The position numbers and the translations under genes were made by a program. DNA of 64,000 nucleotides from Favolaschia claudopus (taxonomy: Eukaryota; Basidiomycota; Agaricomycetes; Agaricales; Mycenaceae), in the NCBI GenBank assembly GCA_037176885.1, contig JAWWNJ010000081.1, forward strand, positions 124,001-188,000, read 5' to 3'. Below, in pieces: positions 10,607-22,329 of this stretch. The notes beneath the pieces were generated by a model, which worked only from the letters and a program-made list of their open reading frames with translations, had not been told where the DNA came from and searched no databases. Each line of letters starts with the position of its first letter. Position 1 is the first letter of the stretch.

Positions 10607-11062
10607 CAAGAGGTGAGCGATTAAAAAGTCCCTGACACAGGGCTCCAAAAGTTGAGCGAGGGGGGGGGGGGGGGGGTCGTAATTGATCCGCCCCCAAAAT
10701 AAACGCGTTGGGGAAGATCAAGAGAGATAAAAAAAGATAAGGGGATCAGTCTCCGATTCCACCCGGGTCGTCCACATTTCACCGACGGCTGCCGAATCAT
10801 TGCCGAATGTCATCAGCGTCAATCAAACATGCAAATGTGTTCCAAACATGGGGGAACGAGATAATCCGAGACCACAAGGCGATTCTTAGAGTATCAAAAT
10901 GGGGGGGTAGCCAAAATCTCAGCGTTATCGGTCCGAGTTCTGAGCTACAGAAAGAAGTCGAACGGTCGAGCCAGGAAAAGCTGGTCGGCTTTATCGGATT
11001 GCCTAATTTGGGGGGGTTGTCAAAGAGCCCTGTGTCTGATCGGCCAAGATCGCTCACCTCTT
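10607..11062 (+). mobile_element. 456-bp TIR element in the left arm
   Basis: Perfect 15-bp terminal inverted repeats CAAGAGGTGAGCGAT, flanked by the 9-bp direct repeat GCAGTGGAT (10598-10606 and 11063-11071). A 9-bp TSD is typical of Mutator-like elements, but 8 bp (hAT) is possible if the shared first G is chance. A subterminal ACACAGGGCTC is also inverted. The interior has a run of 17 G (10660-10676) and two further G7 runs, and no coding capacity. The right arm shows the corresponding site without an insertion (complement of about 27066-27083). Confidence 0.78.
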
Positions 11063-14000
11063 GCAGTGGATTGGCTCAGAGTTGGGGCCCGGGGACATAA
11101 TTCGGGTGCAAGTGTATTGGTTGACGAGGAGCGGAGGGGACAGAATACGTATATCATACATATGGACTCGCACCGACTCTCTGTGCGTCCGCTCCCGTCG
11201 ATTCCGGCCAGCGGGGGTTCACGCACGCGCATGCGCGGCGAGGGTGGCTCCTACGAGGACCGTCTAGACGACTGCGGGACGGCGCAATCAGATCGAGATC
11301 GAGAGAGGGGGTGAGAGAATGGGAGCATGGGGGCGCGACGGGAGGGCGTAGACGTTGGGAAGCGGTGGGGCGGGAGTCGATCCGAGTCGTAGATGGATAG
11401 GATTAGTGAGAGGAGAGTAGCAGCGGAGATTCAAAGGGTTGACATTACTTGAGATAACTTAGGAGGAAGTCGGAGTTTGGGTCGCGTTGAGGAAGTAGGA
11501 AGTCGGAGTCTGGGCTCATGGTCGCGTGATGAGAGGGAGGGAGGAGGAGAGGCGGAGAATGTGACGGGGCGTCGAGGAACTAGTCGGGACTCGGGGTCGT
11601 CTTCGAGAGCGTCGTAGCGTGGCGGTGCATTGAATGTTGGGGAGAAGTCGATGGCTGTCGGCGGATGAGGCGAATGTCGTTGTGGTGGGAAGGGGCGGAG
11701 AGAACTTCAGAAGGCGAGGCGAGGTCGGACTTGGAGTAGAGCAGAGAGGCGATGAAGAAGGGCGGCAGACAGAGCGCCTCGAGCGATGGGCGCATGGGTA
11801 CGGAGTGCGTAGGTATCGCAATACGATAGCGGCGTCGAATTTGAGGCAGAGACGACGTCACGGGCGTAAGGTCGGAATTGGAGTCGAACGAGGACGGACG
11901 TCTTCGAACGGTAAAGACGCAGGGAAGCGGCGCAGACTCAGTGAGCACCGAGTCGACGAAAAGAGAAGAATCGGCGAGGCTGCTATCTGGCGGGCGTCGC
12001 GAAAAGGCGGGCCTTGTTGGTGAAGTCATATTAGTCGACATCAATGTGGCTGTACACCTGCTTTTAGTCTTTTCGAGCTCGTCAGCGTCGTCGATTGCAG
12101 CGTACAACGCCAGGAACGATGAGCGGCCAAGTATCCAAACAAGAGTCTTGAAGAGAGCGACCGCATCTTTACCGTCCTTCGCGCTCAGTAGGATAATAAG
12201 GTCCGTCGTGTCTCTTCCTCACAATTCACTAGACTCATAATTTTCAAATCTATTCTTCACGCACAGACGTGCTTCGGCTGCGGTGCGCGCAACCCCACCT
12301 GGTTCTCCGTCACCTACGCCGTCTCGTCTACCTCTACCTCGGCTACTGCTTCGTCCGCCCTCCCCCGCACCATGCGCGTCGTCCACATCAATCACATTCA
12401 AATTCGTGCGCTCCAGAGTCCACCATTGACCAACCCTCGATAAATCGTTGGTCCACCCCTATGAAGCTCGGCGGGAACGCTGCGGTTTCGAGAACGCGTT
12501 GTATGATGCTTTAGCACGCCCTACGGCACCCACCCTCGAAGGATGAGGTTCGTTCCCTCCATTTTCCCAGTTTCCCCTGCATCCTCTTCTCACATTCTCA
12601 TCGCGCATTTAGGTTTGTCTCAGACGCCTTCCTCGCGCCCACCGCCTGATTCGACTCGACGGTCTTTCGGCAACGAGGTCCTCCTCTGCGGGCGACTGGC
12701 GTTCTTGTCTATAAGATGTTTGTGGCGCAGTACATGACGAGACCTTCGAGAACAACGCTTCCAAGAAGGACGACGCCGGGTTGCTTGTCGCACTCCCTCG
12801 CCGCCAAGGTCGCTGATGATATCGCCGCTGTACAGTATGTCTCTTCCCGTCTTCATTTGAAGTAATCTTCATTGATTGAATCTTCTCTCAGCCCAATAAT
12901 TCCGCCAGCTCCCTCAAGCCCGTTCTCTCATCCTATCCCCAAAGCCCCTTTCTGAATTCTCACCTGCGGCCAACCTCTCCTCCTCCAGCGCCTCCAGCAT
13001 GCCTCCAATCACGGAGTCCTCGACATCGCGAACTTCCCACCATCGGACGAGGAGGAGGAAGTTGTGACCAATATGAGCGAGTGCGTATTTCTTCTTCTCT
13101 CATCTTCCGTCTTCCGAGCTATCATTGACGTTGGGTACAGCAAGCGTACGCTCGTGGCAATTCTCATGCCATCTTTTTCGCCTCGGGCGGTACGATGGGG
13201 GTGTGAGGACGGACAGTCTCGCCGGTCAATCTTGCTCCGTTCGCCAGGCTACCAACGCCTTCCCCGGCAGCCTCACCTTCGTCGTCGCTGTCCTCGCCCA
13301 AGAGGGGCTCGATCTGGCTGGCGGTTTCTCGCTCTATATTACTGGGGTGGTGTGTATTGTTTCATTGTTTTTCCCTGCCTTTTTTTCTGCAAACTTATAG
13401 TCAGCAGCCCACTATTTACACACCAAACCAATCCTCCGCTGTCTCCGCCTCCCTCACTGCGCAGGGCTCCACCAACGCCTTGCCTCTTCACCACCGCCAA
13501 GGCCTCCGAGTCTTCAATGCTTCCTTCCGGCCGCAGGTACCCTGTAGGCCCACGAGAACGTCACGCAGCAGCAGCAGCAGCACATCCTCTCCGGCGGGGG
13601 GGCGGTCGATGGCACCAGCTGCTGATCGTCTTCGAGGTCGTATGTACCCCTTCCTCCTCCTCTAACCCACTCACCTTTCACCTTTACTCACACTTGCAGA
13701 TCGCCCTGATTCCCGACCGCCTCGTCCTCACCCCCACCCCAGGCTCCGATTCTACTCGAGCCAACCCCAGCGTGGTCAGGGCAGCGGTTTCTTCTTATCC
13801 CTTGTTTCTCCCTTTTGCCCCGTGGTGGAGAGGGGAGGGGCAGAGAGAGGCGGGGAGAGAGCGGGTCGCGACATAGCCTACTCGTTGTTCTGGCTAGGTG
13901 GATATATATCCACCCCTCTGCGAGGGACGCGAACGTGTTTGCTCGCCTGCCTTATTTCCGCTTCTCCGCTCGCCCTCGCCCTTCCCCCCGTCCCCTACTC

Positions 14001-15430
14001 TTCGCTCGTTTTCTCCCCTCCCCTTATTCTTGTTCTTCGTCATCTCTCTTGGGCCGGTACACCTCGCACCTTGGAGGGGCGGGGGGTGTTGTGAGGTCGC
14101 TGTCGCCTCGGTGTGGCGGAATGTCTACGACGATGTCTGACGCCCTTCTTCTCCCTCCTCCTGTCCCTCCTCCTTCCACTTCTCCTCCTCTACTTCTCTT
14201 CTTCTCTTTCTTCTTTACTCTTACTCTCCTCCTTCCACGCCTTTCCTCCCATCCCCTGCCTCGTCCCCCTCCTCCTTTAACGATGGCGGCGGGTCCAGCG
14301 ACCTCCGCGACGTCATCGGGCGCGCGCTCGCGATTCTGGATTCTGTATGTGCAGAATGTGGGGGATGGGGAATTGGGAATAGGATTGGGGAGGGGGCGTT
14401 CTTGCGTTGTTTTCGGCCTCGTTTCGTTGCTTCTGCTACGTGTCCCTCGTCTTCGTCGATTCCCCCTTTCTCGCCGCGGGCGCGCGGCGTCGGTGTGGTA
14501 CGAAGGGACGCCGGATTTGGTGTACGAGTGCGGGGCTTTTGTGGTCGGATGATGGATAGCGCGGTGGTCGTGTCTTGTCCATGACCGGCGTCTGTCCCTA
14601 CGTCGGGGCATGTGGCATGGAGCTGTAGGTGGTGCTGCGCACCCATTGCCTTCTCGCCGTCTCGCCCTCCGTCTCTTGTCCTGTCTTCCGTCTTCTTCTC
14701 GTCTTGTCTGGGGCTCCTTTGCCCTTCGCTTGCATTGATCTCTTTGTGATCCGGTTTCTTTCGTATGGGCTGCGTTGGATGGGGATTGAGGGTGGGGAGA
14801 TGGGGGGAGTGGAGGGGCGGAGGTAGTTGAGCCTCGTTGGCGGATGGGCATGAAGAGAGGGACGAGTGGGGGTGGGCAAGTGTTCCGACCCCGCATAATC
14901 ATCGGCGTGTGCTCCCGGTGCTCCCGTCCGTCGCCGTGCGGTAGCGGGAGAGAGAGCGAGAAAGAAGAGGGAATCAGAGAGCTGGGAGCTGCCTAGCCTT
15001 GCTCATACATTTGGTGTGGTCGGGTGCCGCACGTCGCTCTGTGTCTTTGGGGCGTATCTGCAGCGGCAGCGGTGGGCGGCCGTCATCGCTCCCCTCGGGT
15101 TCCTCGACCCCTGACTCTACGCCAACCCCAGCGTCACCCGGATGCGGCGCCACCGCGGGGTGGGACATTTGTTTTCAGAATCATAGCATTTCGTGTCATT
15201 TGCTTGTACTTATGATCCTCACTCCCTCACACGGACAATCAATTGATATTGCTTTTCGTTTTCGTTTGGTATGTAGTGAGCTATCATGTTATTTGAGGGA
15301 AGCGCGAAGCTGCAGAAATAGTTTCCAGTTTCGATTGTGACCTCTGTCATCCAAATCAAAAGCGCAAACAGATATCAACACGAAATTCATCTTCTTTCCC
15401 TCGACCTTCATGTTGGTTTCTGGCTCGACG
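11063..15430 (+). repeat. left arm of large inverted duplication
   Basis: Matches the reverse complement of 22900-27090 in the same order: the TATTGGTTGAC block (11116 / 27030), the cluster around CGTCGATTCCG (11197 / 26975), ArfGAP exon 1-like sequence (12119 / 26062), sedolisin-like segments, the AGGGACGCCG block (14505 / 23700) and the sedolisin C-terminal block (15020-15180 / 23250-23110). Similarity is patchy, with many small indels. Both copies lack long open frames. Confidence 0.7.
12119..15180 (+). pseudogene. mosaic ArfGAP/sedolisin pseudogene, left copy
   Basis: Exon 1 begins like the intact ArfGAP (MSGQVSKQE), then a 10-bp insertion brings a TGA, and a TAG follows within the next codons. 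Exon 2 keeps CGARNPTW but is frameshifted. From about 12620 the sequence instead resembles an S53 sedolisin: propeptide-like segment (12640-12840), TNAFPGSLTFVV, AAVSA-like AVSASLTAQGSTNAL, LFNASF and a catalytic-site-like VDGTSC that is followed directly by a stop (about 13605-13625). ArfGAP exon 4-like sequence reappears at 14285-14350, and a sedolisin C-terminal block lies at 15020-15180. No single frame survives, so this is a dead mosaic. Confidence 0.65.
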
Positions 15431-16082
15431 TGGGTCCTTCGAGTTCTGAGGAGCGAGCAGCATTCCTCGTTAATAACGGACGGTATATGGTACTTATACC
15501 AACCCGGGACTTCGGGTGATTCTTTAGGCTTGGTCACGGTGGGGTCCGCCACATAAACCAAGCCAAAATCGATACCGCAGGTCACCAATTGTTTTCAGAA
15601 GCTGAACGCCCATAAGTACCAGGGTCATCGAAGGCTACCTTGAATTCCACTTGATCGTCGACCTTTTCCAATATGTTCTTGATTTTCATGCGCCACCGCC
15701 GCTGCCACGCTCTCTCCTGTTTTTCTCTCTCAATTTTTTTTTTCAGGGCAAATAGATTCGTCCCCGACCAAGAACTACCAGCCGCCGACGAGTGACTCTG
15801 CTGCTACTTCCTTTCCTTTGAAAACCGTGTTTGCAAATGGAAACAACGCCGCCAGCTCCGAGCGAACGGGGAACTTGTTTCTTCATACACGCGTCTCGAT
15901 TCATACTTGAGGTGCGGTGGTACGTACAACATGCATGCCTTTCAAATTAAATCAACGCCACAAATGGTTATTCCGACTCCTATCGTCAAAATCACTCCCA
16001 AATGACGGCTTACTGTGCAGTATAAACAGGGCGAAATAAGGGTTACGCCGACGTCTATCTGCCTCCCCCCTCCTTCCCCCTC
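15431..16082. other. intergenic, possible decayed exons on minus strand
   Basis: On the minus strand, short coding-like stretches (DQVEFKVAFDDPGTYG near 15660-15610; CGIDFGLVYVADPTV near 15585-15540) are separated by stops and lack a joined model. A CT-rich tract at 16058-16080 precedes the next gene. No confident gene is called here. Confidence 0.35.
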
Positions 16083-17306
16083 ATGTCGCTCTCGATCACT
16101 TTGGTTTTCCTCTCCTTCCTCCTCCAACTCGTCTCCGCGAATTCTGGGATTTATGGCAACTCGTCTACCCAAATCCGAGCTCGGAATGTCAGCGAGGAGT
16201 CGACTCCAGCGCCGAGGCAGGTAGAGGACCTCGCAGCCCTGTCCGGCACAAACTTTGCTCGCATGAAACTCGGACTACCGCCACTCCCGCCTACACGACG
16301 AGCCTCCGGCCTCAGACGTCCGTACATCCATCCATCTCAATCCTCTATCTCCATGCCTCATCTAACCACTCTTCCTTTTCCTCCCCGCAGCACGCACCTC
16401 CCCCCTCCCCTGCGCCTCCACCGGCTACATCAAAGTCACCCTCCAAAACGCCCCCGACGCCATCCACTACCTCAGCAAAACCTTCGACGCCCAGAACAGC
16501 TACACCATCACCCAAGGCGACGCCGGGTTAGAGAGCGCGCTCCGGGTCACATTATGGCAGAACGACGCCCCGATAACGTGTCCCTACACGGACCTATTCG
16601 ACATCCTCGCCCGGAACGGCCCGGACGCGACGCATCCGTGGGTGGGTGCAGTCGCTGGGTCGGGCGGGTCCGATTTTCGTTCGGGACAGATGGGGTGAGT
16701 CGCAATGCGCTTCATGTTTTGAGTTCATTCGATCATTCTACTTCGTATTCAATATTAATATTGTCAATCTAACTCATCTAATGACGCAGATACTCGTATT
16801 TATCGGGAACAGGCCAAAGTACGTCCAAGCGGTTCTATGCTTCCTTCCCATCGTAGTTGGTGTTGAATCATCACCCCAGCCCCGGCAAACTCCAAGCCGT
16901 CTTCCACCGCTGGGAGCAGCATTCAGACCCTCGGATACAACGGAACTGTGGAGAGTATGATTTGGTACATGGGCGACGACCTCGAGATCATGTCGCAGTG
17001 GGTGAACGACAATGCTCATGGAGGCCGTGGGTGTTTCTCTCTTTTATATATATATTCGACGTCTTCACTTCCTGACTGACCTTTGAATGACCGCAGAAAT
17101 CCTTCCCTCCAGCGCCCTCTACGATCCTACTGTCGACTTCCTCGGCACCGTCGGCGACTATTCCAAATTCTCGCAGACCTTTGCGAGTGAACAGCCTACC
17201 TTAGCCGTTAGTCTCCTCTTTGTTGTGCATCGAGTCCGAATTCAAACTCACACACTGACCGCAGAAACTGACATTCGTTCCTATCACCACGACGAATCCC
17301 GAGTGA
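16083..17306 (+). CDS. secreted protein of unknown function
   Basis: Six exons join in phase: 16083-16317, 16391-16694, 16790-16818, 16880-17040 (donor could also be at 17037), 17097-17206 and 17265-17306. The protein starts with a signal peptide (MSLSITLVFLSFLLQLVSA). The mature part contains GYIKVTLQNAPDAIHYLSKT, ALRVTLWQNDAPITCPYTDL, MIWYMGDDLEIMSQW and a C-terminal FVPITTTNPE. I do not recognise a domain. It has only a few cysteines. It sits alone between the two arms of the inverted duplication, and neither arm carries a copy. An extracellular role is inferred from the signal peptide only. Confidence 0.68.
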
Positions 17307-18107
17307 GGTCGCGCGGGGACCCCCTCCGAGTCCTTATGCGGCAGAAATAGACCTCCCCCCCACACGCTCCTTGGACACTACCTTCCTGTCTTTCATACGA
17401 GTCGTTCTTTACCATTTTATCATACTTATTGCCAATTCATTAATTTTTTCGAATTCATGGAGCATGGGTAATCCTTCTCAATTCGTTCAAACACCAACCC
17501 ATCTTCCCTGTGTATGTATCTGGATCCTGCCCCAAGCGAATAGCCTTAGATGAGGCAGACGCCACAAATATCTGAAATTCGTACTTATAACATTGCTGTA
17601 TTTTCTTGTCGAGCCTCTTGTGCGAGAGACCTGCCATGTCAGATAAAATGGGATACTATTCAGCTGCAGCCGTCCGTGAATCAAGGTGGGATCCATCGGT
17701 CTTACAGTGCCGAATCTCATCCTACATACAATCGATGATAACAAGTAGATTATCTATCTATCCACGTCTAAGGATTGAGCACCGAGGTGGTGCGAACCTC
17801 CCTCTCAGCTCAGCGTATCTCAGTGGCTCGCACAGCGTCCTCACAATGTTTTCTTCCAGTCAAATCTCGACTTTCGAAATGTTTCCCAAAAAGGAAACTT
17901 CCGCTTCCGTCGTCACCCCAGGCGATATGTATAGCGAGCGACGGGACGAAACCGAAAGAATGAGCGTCGGAATAAGAAAGAGAACATAGACACAGAAAGA
18001 CAGGCAGACTCTGCATAATAATCTAAATACCGGAAATGGTGTGTCGCCGAGGAATCTTGTTTTCTTCCTCCTGTACATGCCCAAAAGGTAGGGCGAGCAG
18101 CCCGGAA
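17307..18107. other. 3' regions of two convergent genes
   Basis: Downstream of the secreted-protein gene (+) and of the ArfGAP gene (-, stop at 18108). I see no further gene; the open frames here are short and unsupported. Confidence 0.4.
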
Positions 18108-21100
18108 TCAGCGCTCGGTGGACATTTGCGCGAGGTAGTCGGAGAGCTAGGAGGGGAGAGGAAGGATGTGAGTAAATGATTCGAAGCGATGAGAGGACGG
18201 AAAAGTAAGTAGAATTGGACGAGTATAGGGAAAGCGTGAGGATGCCGACGCCGCTGAGCAGAGAAAGATCTGTGTACGGCAGGCAGGCAGAGCACTCCGT
18301 AACCCACCTCCTCGTGCATATCGACGACGCAAGAGGGGCGGGAAGGAGAGCTGGCGTCGACGAGGAGGTCAAGAAGCCCCGCGCGCCATCACGCAGCATA
18401 CGACCGGCCAGTGGCGTAGAAGGATTCGCAGCTGTAAGGCATTGCAGGCGCGCGCGCTAAGCTAACTGGGACCAGCAACATGCACAATGGCGAGAAGGTC
18501 CGAAGGAGCGGAAAGACAAGGCAAATCTGAGGCAGAGGCGACACTGAGTTCCGACGGGAAGCACCACGCTAGCTGGTGACACACAAGGGCACCACGCCGG
18601 CGGTCATACGGAGGCAGGCAAGCCAAGCAGATATGCACGTCAGCGTCAGCACCAAGCGGTCGTGTCGATCGTCATCCCCCATCTCCTCAGTGCCGGACAT
18701 GAGAAGACAAACGGCAAAGGGAGGACGGCCCGCCCAATGCTGCAGATACGCATCCAAGCCTTCCAATTTCTCCTACTTCCTCGCTCCCTCGCCCGCTTCC
18801 GCACAGGAGAACGAGGAGGACATGCCGCATAATCGTTAGCATGCGTTTGTCTGCCCCCGGGCTCGAATCCCTCCTCGTCATCCCCATCCCTCCTACCGCC
18901 CGCCAACGAAGCACAAGTCTCCGCCTGCGTGACTCTCATTTCTCCATCCACACCAGTCCCAACACAGCGAGCAGCATCACGACGAAATCGATGCAAGCAT
19001 AGCAAGCAACGGGAAGAGAAGACCAAGACAAGACGGAGGACGAGGGGGCGGGTAATCGCTCCACACCCCGCAGCTCCCCTAGGCTTACTACATTCCCCAG
19101 ACATAGAGAATGTAAGATGCGCCAAGCCATGAATGGACGCGACACGACCACCGCGCTACCCATCCAACGACAAAATCCCCACCTTCCACCAGATTCGGCG
19201 TCCCCGTGTCAATACAGGTAACCTCACCGACGCCATGCGCGCTCGCGGTGAGGAAGGAGGAAACACAAGAGGCAACGAAACCAGGGGAAGACGCAAGAGC
19301 AACAAAACAGAGCGCCATAACAGAAACCCCTCGAACAAGACCCACGAAACGAGGGGGAAACACAAACGGAAAACCCGCAAACAAACGCAAAAACTCACCC
19401 TCAACGCCCCGTCCCGAATACTATTCCCCACATTCTGCACATCCGGATTCGCGAGCACCCGTCCAATGACGTCGCGCGCGCTCGCTTCGAGGTCGCTGTA
19501 CCCCCCGCCGCCGCCGGAGGAGTTAGAGGGGTAGCCGATGCCGGGGCTAGGAGAGAGTTAGTGAGGGTAAGAAAAGTGAGAAAGGGGGGAGGACGAAGAA
19601 AGAGAAAGAAAACAAAGCGTCAGTCGTGCCCAAGACAAAGTAGACAACCCGCCACACCGAGCGCGGAAGTCCCACCTACACCCGCCTCAAGGTGTGAAGG
19701 GTGTCGAATACTACGCTGACCCAAGGAAATAAAGGATAACAAGAACAAGACAAAGACAAAAGCGAAGGTGTGAAGTGATTGGATGAATGTAAGGGAAACA
19801 GGGTACGGGGAACGTGCGGAGAAAGGGAGTGGACAAGGCGCGCGAAGGGGGGAGGTATGGACATGATAGGAAGGGGAAGGTATTAAGAAGGGTAGAAGGG
19901 CGAGGGGGGACGAGAACGCGAAGGAGAGGCGCTGTGGAAAGTGCCAATCAGGGAGAGAGAGGAGTACGTGCGGCAAGAGATAAGCAAGGAGAAGAGAGGT
20001 CATCGGATGAATGTAAGGGAAGCAGATTACGGGGACACGTGGAAAAGGGGAGGGGAGGAAGTGAGCGAAGGGGGGAGAAAGAAAATATAAGGAGGTCGAA
20101 GAGGGCGGAGAAGAGGAAAGAAGGGGAGGCGGTATAGAAAATAAGCATGTGAGTACGTAGAGCAAGCAGGTTCGCATCCGTCACAGAGCGATCAAGTCAA
20201 GGGAATATATGTCCTGGCAGGCCAGCATGGGCACAGAATGCCGCCAAAGAAGAGAAGAAGAGAGACGAGCAGGCCGTAAACGAAAACGAAGGTAAAGGTG
20301 ATGCAGGTAAAGCGAAAATGACGGAGCGATCGAACGAGGGAGCATAAAAAAGAGTAAAGAAAGAGAAGAGTCGAAAAATAGAAGAAACAAGAAAAGAAAA
20401 AACCACGCACTCTTCCTCCCCCCTCCCAAAATACTCATCACTCCCCAACGCCGTCCTCCCCGAAAACTCCTTCAACCGCTCCTCCGCCTGCGCCTTTGCC
20501 CCCGCATCGTACGTCCCCCGCTCGAAATACATATCGCTGCTGATCGCTTTTTGGTTGCCGAATCGATCCCGGGCGGCGCGCGACTCGTTGGGGTCGTCCG
20601 GGGCGGGGGATTTGTTGATGCCTGGGTTGAGGTGGCCGCCCGAAGAAGAGGAGGCGGAGGGGGAGGAGGCTGATTGAGAGGGGAGAGCGCCGAACCCGAG
20701 GCGAACGTAGGTTGGTGGTGTCGCGGCGGGTTTGCTGTTACTCCCTCCCGCGAATTTGGTGTTGGTGGCAGAAGCAGGAGGAGTAGAGGCGGCGGGGACG
20801 AAGGAGTTTAAGGGTGTTGCCACGGGTGCGAGGGTCGCGGCTGCAGCGGCTTCGCGTTCGTACCCAAGCGCCTTTGTGCGTTCCTCGTCTTCGCGGGCTT
20901 TGCGCTCGGCTTCGGCGAAGGAGAGGGGGGTGGCTTTTTGTGCGCCTGGAGAGGAAGAGACGAGTGAGCAAGCGTACAGGAAGGAAAGTAGATAGACAAG
21001 AATGCGACTCACCCAATTTGCCCTTCTTACTCCCACCACCGAGCTTGAGTGCGCCACCACCCCCGCCAGAGCTGCTGAGACCTTTAGAAGCAGCAGCGAG

Positions 21101-21819
21101 ACCAAGGCGGGGTTTCGGTGCGACGGGGGTGGGTGCAGCAGGGGCGGTCGTAGCAGCTGGTGTCGTCGGCGCGGGACTAGCACTCCCATTCCTCGCCAAC
21201 CCGCTCGCCGCACGCCCTATCATTGGCACAACAGGCGTCCCCACACGACTCGTTTCCTTCGGCGTACTAGGCTTACTCCAGCTCTCAAAAAAGTCGTCCT
21301 CTCCCCCGCCCTCCCCTCCTCCCGTCGTCGCCGCCGCCGCCGCCCCAGCCGCTCCCTCAATAACAACACCATCCGGCCACCTCGCCGCGTCCGCGCTAAC
21401 CTTCTTCCCCAACTCCTCCCTATACATCTCCGCCACCCTTCCCTCATACCTCGCCTTGCCCTGCACGCTCCCCGCCCCGTTCTTATGCAGGTACGCCGAG
21501 AACGCCGCGTTCCCGCCGACCTTCATGGCGCGCAGCTGCTGGGTGGACCATGAATCGAGGTTGGTGGAGCGGACGAAGGTGATGTGGACGCCCATGTTGC
21601 GGTGGAGGGCGGAGCAGTCGAGGCAGAGGTAGACGGCGTAGGTGACCGAGGACCAGGTGGGGTTGCGCGCGCCGCAGTCGAAGCAGGTCTACGAGCGGAT
21701 CGGTTTCAAAAATCGAATGCGGATTTTAAGTAAGCTGGACAACGGACCTTGTTGTCCTTCTGAGCGCGAAGGACGGTGAAGATGCGGTCGCTCTCTTGTT
21801 TGGATACTTGGCCGCTCAT
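18108..21819 (-). CDS. GLO3: ArfGAP, Glo3-type
   Basis: Complement of 21748-21819, 21013-21688, 20411-20945, 19399-19546 and 18108-18146, all in phase, 489 residues. This GTPase-activating protein for Arf1 acts at the Golgi in COPI retrograde transport. The N-terminal ArfGAP zinc finger is complete: CFDC, 16 residues, CLDC, then the arginine finger in [14 protein letters not shown] Ser/Ala/Gly-rich middle and an ArfGAP2/3-type C-terminus follow ([40 protein letters not shown]), ending [12 protein letters not shown]. The last 13-codon exon is separated by a 1252-nt intron and exon 4 by an 864-nt intron; the other two are 59 and 67 nt. The long introns hold C/T-rich repeats and sequence shared with both pseudogene arms. 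This is the only intact copy in the window. Confidence 0.88.
18480..19398 (-). repeat. intronic segment shared with both inverted arms
   Basis: Within the last ArfGAP intron, sequence on the minus strand from about 19230 to 18700 matches 14500-15080 (+) and 23700-23210 (-): the GGGACGCCGAAT start, the CCTCCGTCTTGTC block and the TGCGTATCTGCAGC block. The sedolisin C-terminal block that follows in both arms is missing here. This shows the arms derive in part from the ArfGAP locus. Confidence 0.55.
19560..20400 (-). repeat. 864-nt ArfGAP intron with internal near-duplicate
   Basis: Two blocks about 240 bp apart share GGATGAATGTAAGGGAA followed by a purine-rich GCGAAGGGGGGA run (19770-19855 and 20003-20072). 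A third version lies in the right arm near 24085. The intron is strongly purine-rich on the plus strand. No gene is seen in it. Confidence 0.5.
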
Positions 21820-22329
21820 TCTTTCTGATCTTTGATCGCTGCAGGCGACGACGACGAGGACAACGACGACGACGTGGAAGGGCAAAACGAGTGCACAGCC
21901 ACATCACAATTTGATGATCGGCTTGGCTCCATCCTCCCAGAAGCGTCGATACTTACCTTGTTCAACATTCAACATTCAACTTCAAATTGTTGATACCAAT
22001 TGCAAGCCGATGCTTTACGCTTGCTTCGCTTGCACAGCACTAAAGCTACTCAGTCTTGCATGCACATCACAAGTAAAAATTCTCACCTACGTCGACTCGG
22101 TGAAGACCTAAAGAAATGATAAGTAACCGGCTGAAACCAGAATAAATGAGAAGCGAGGAGATTGTCAAGGGATTGCGGAAGGTGTTAAGGAAAAACATAA
22201 CTCAACGTCGAGGAAACCAGGAAATATTCGGTTCTAGCATAGCTGGAAGAAGCAAAATGGTCTCAGTGCATGAGACTCTGTAATCGGCGCGGGACGGCGT
22301 CGAGGGTCATTTGAAGCTGCAGGGTAGTG
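21820..22329. other. 5' flank of ArfGAP gene
   Basis: No convincing gene. Both arms carry a different sequence upstream of their ArfGAP exon 1 remnants, so the duplication junction lies close to 21900. Confidence 0.4.

Noticed and set aside
14505..14550. GTPDLV/GTPNLV peptides read as the sedolisin C-terminal GTPNF motif
   Set aside because: They occur upstream of the PWLY...GSNPGC block in both arms, the wrong order for the protease, and also in the ArfGAP intron. Probably chance similarity.
14024..14902. Long minus-strand open frame of 292 codons
   Set aside because: Arg/Pro/Ser low complexity, antisense to a degenerate arm sequence, no motif and no splice context.
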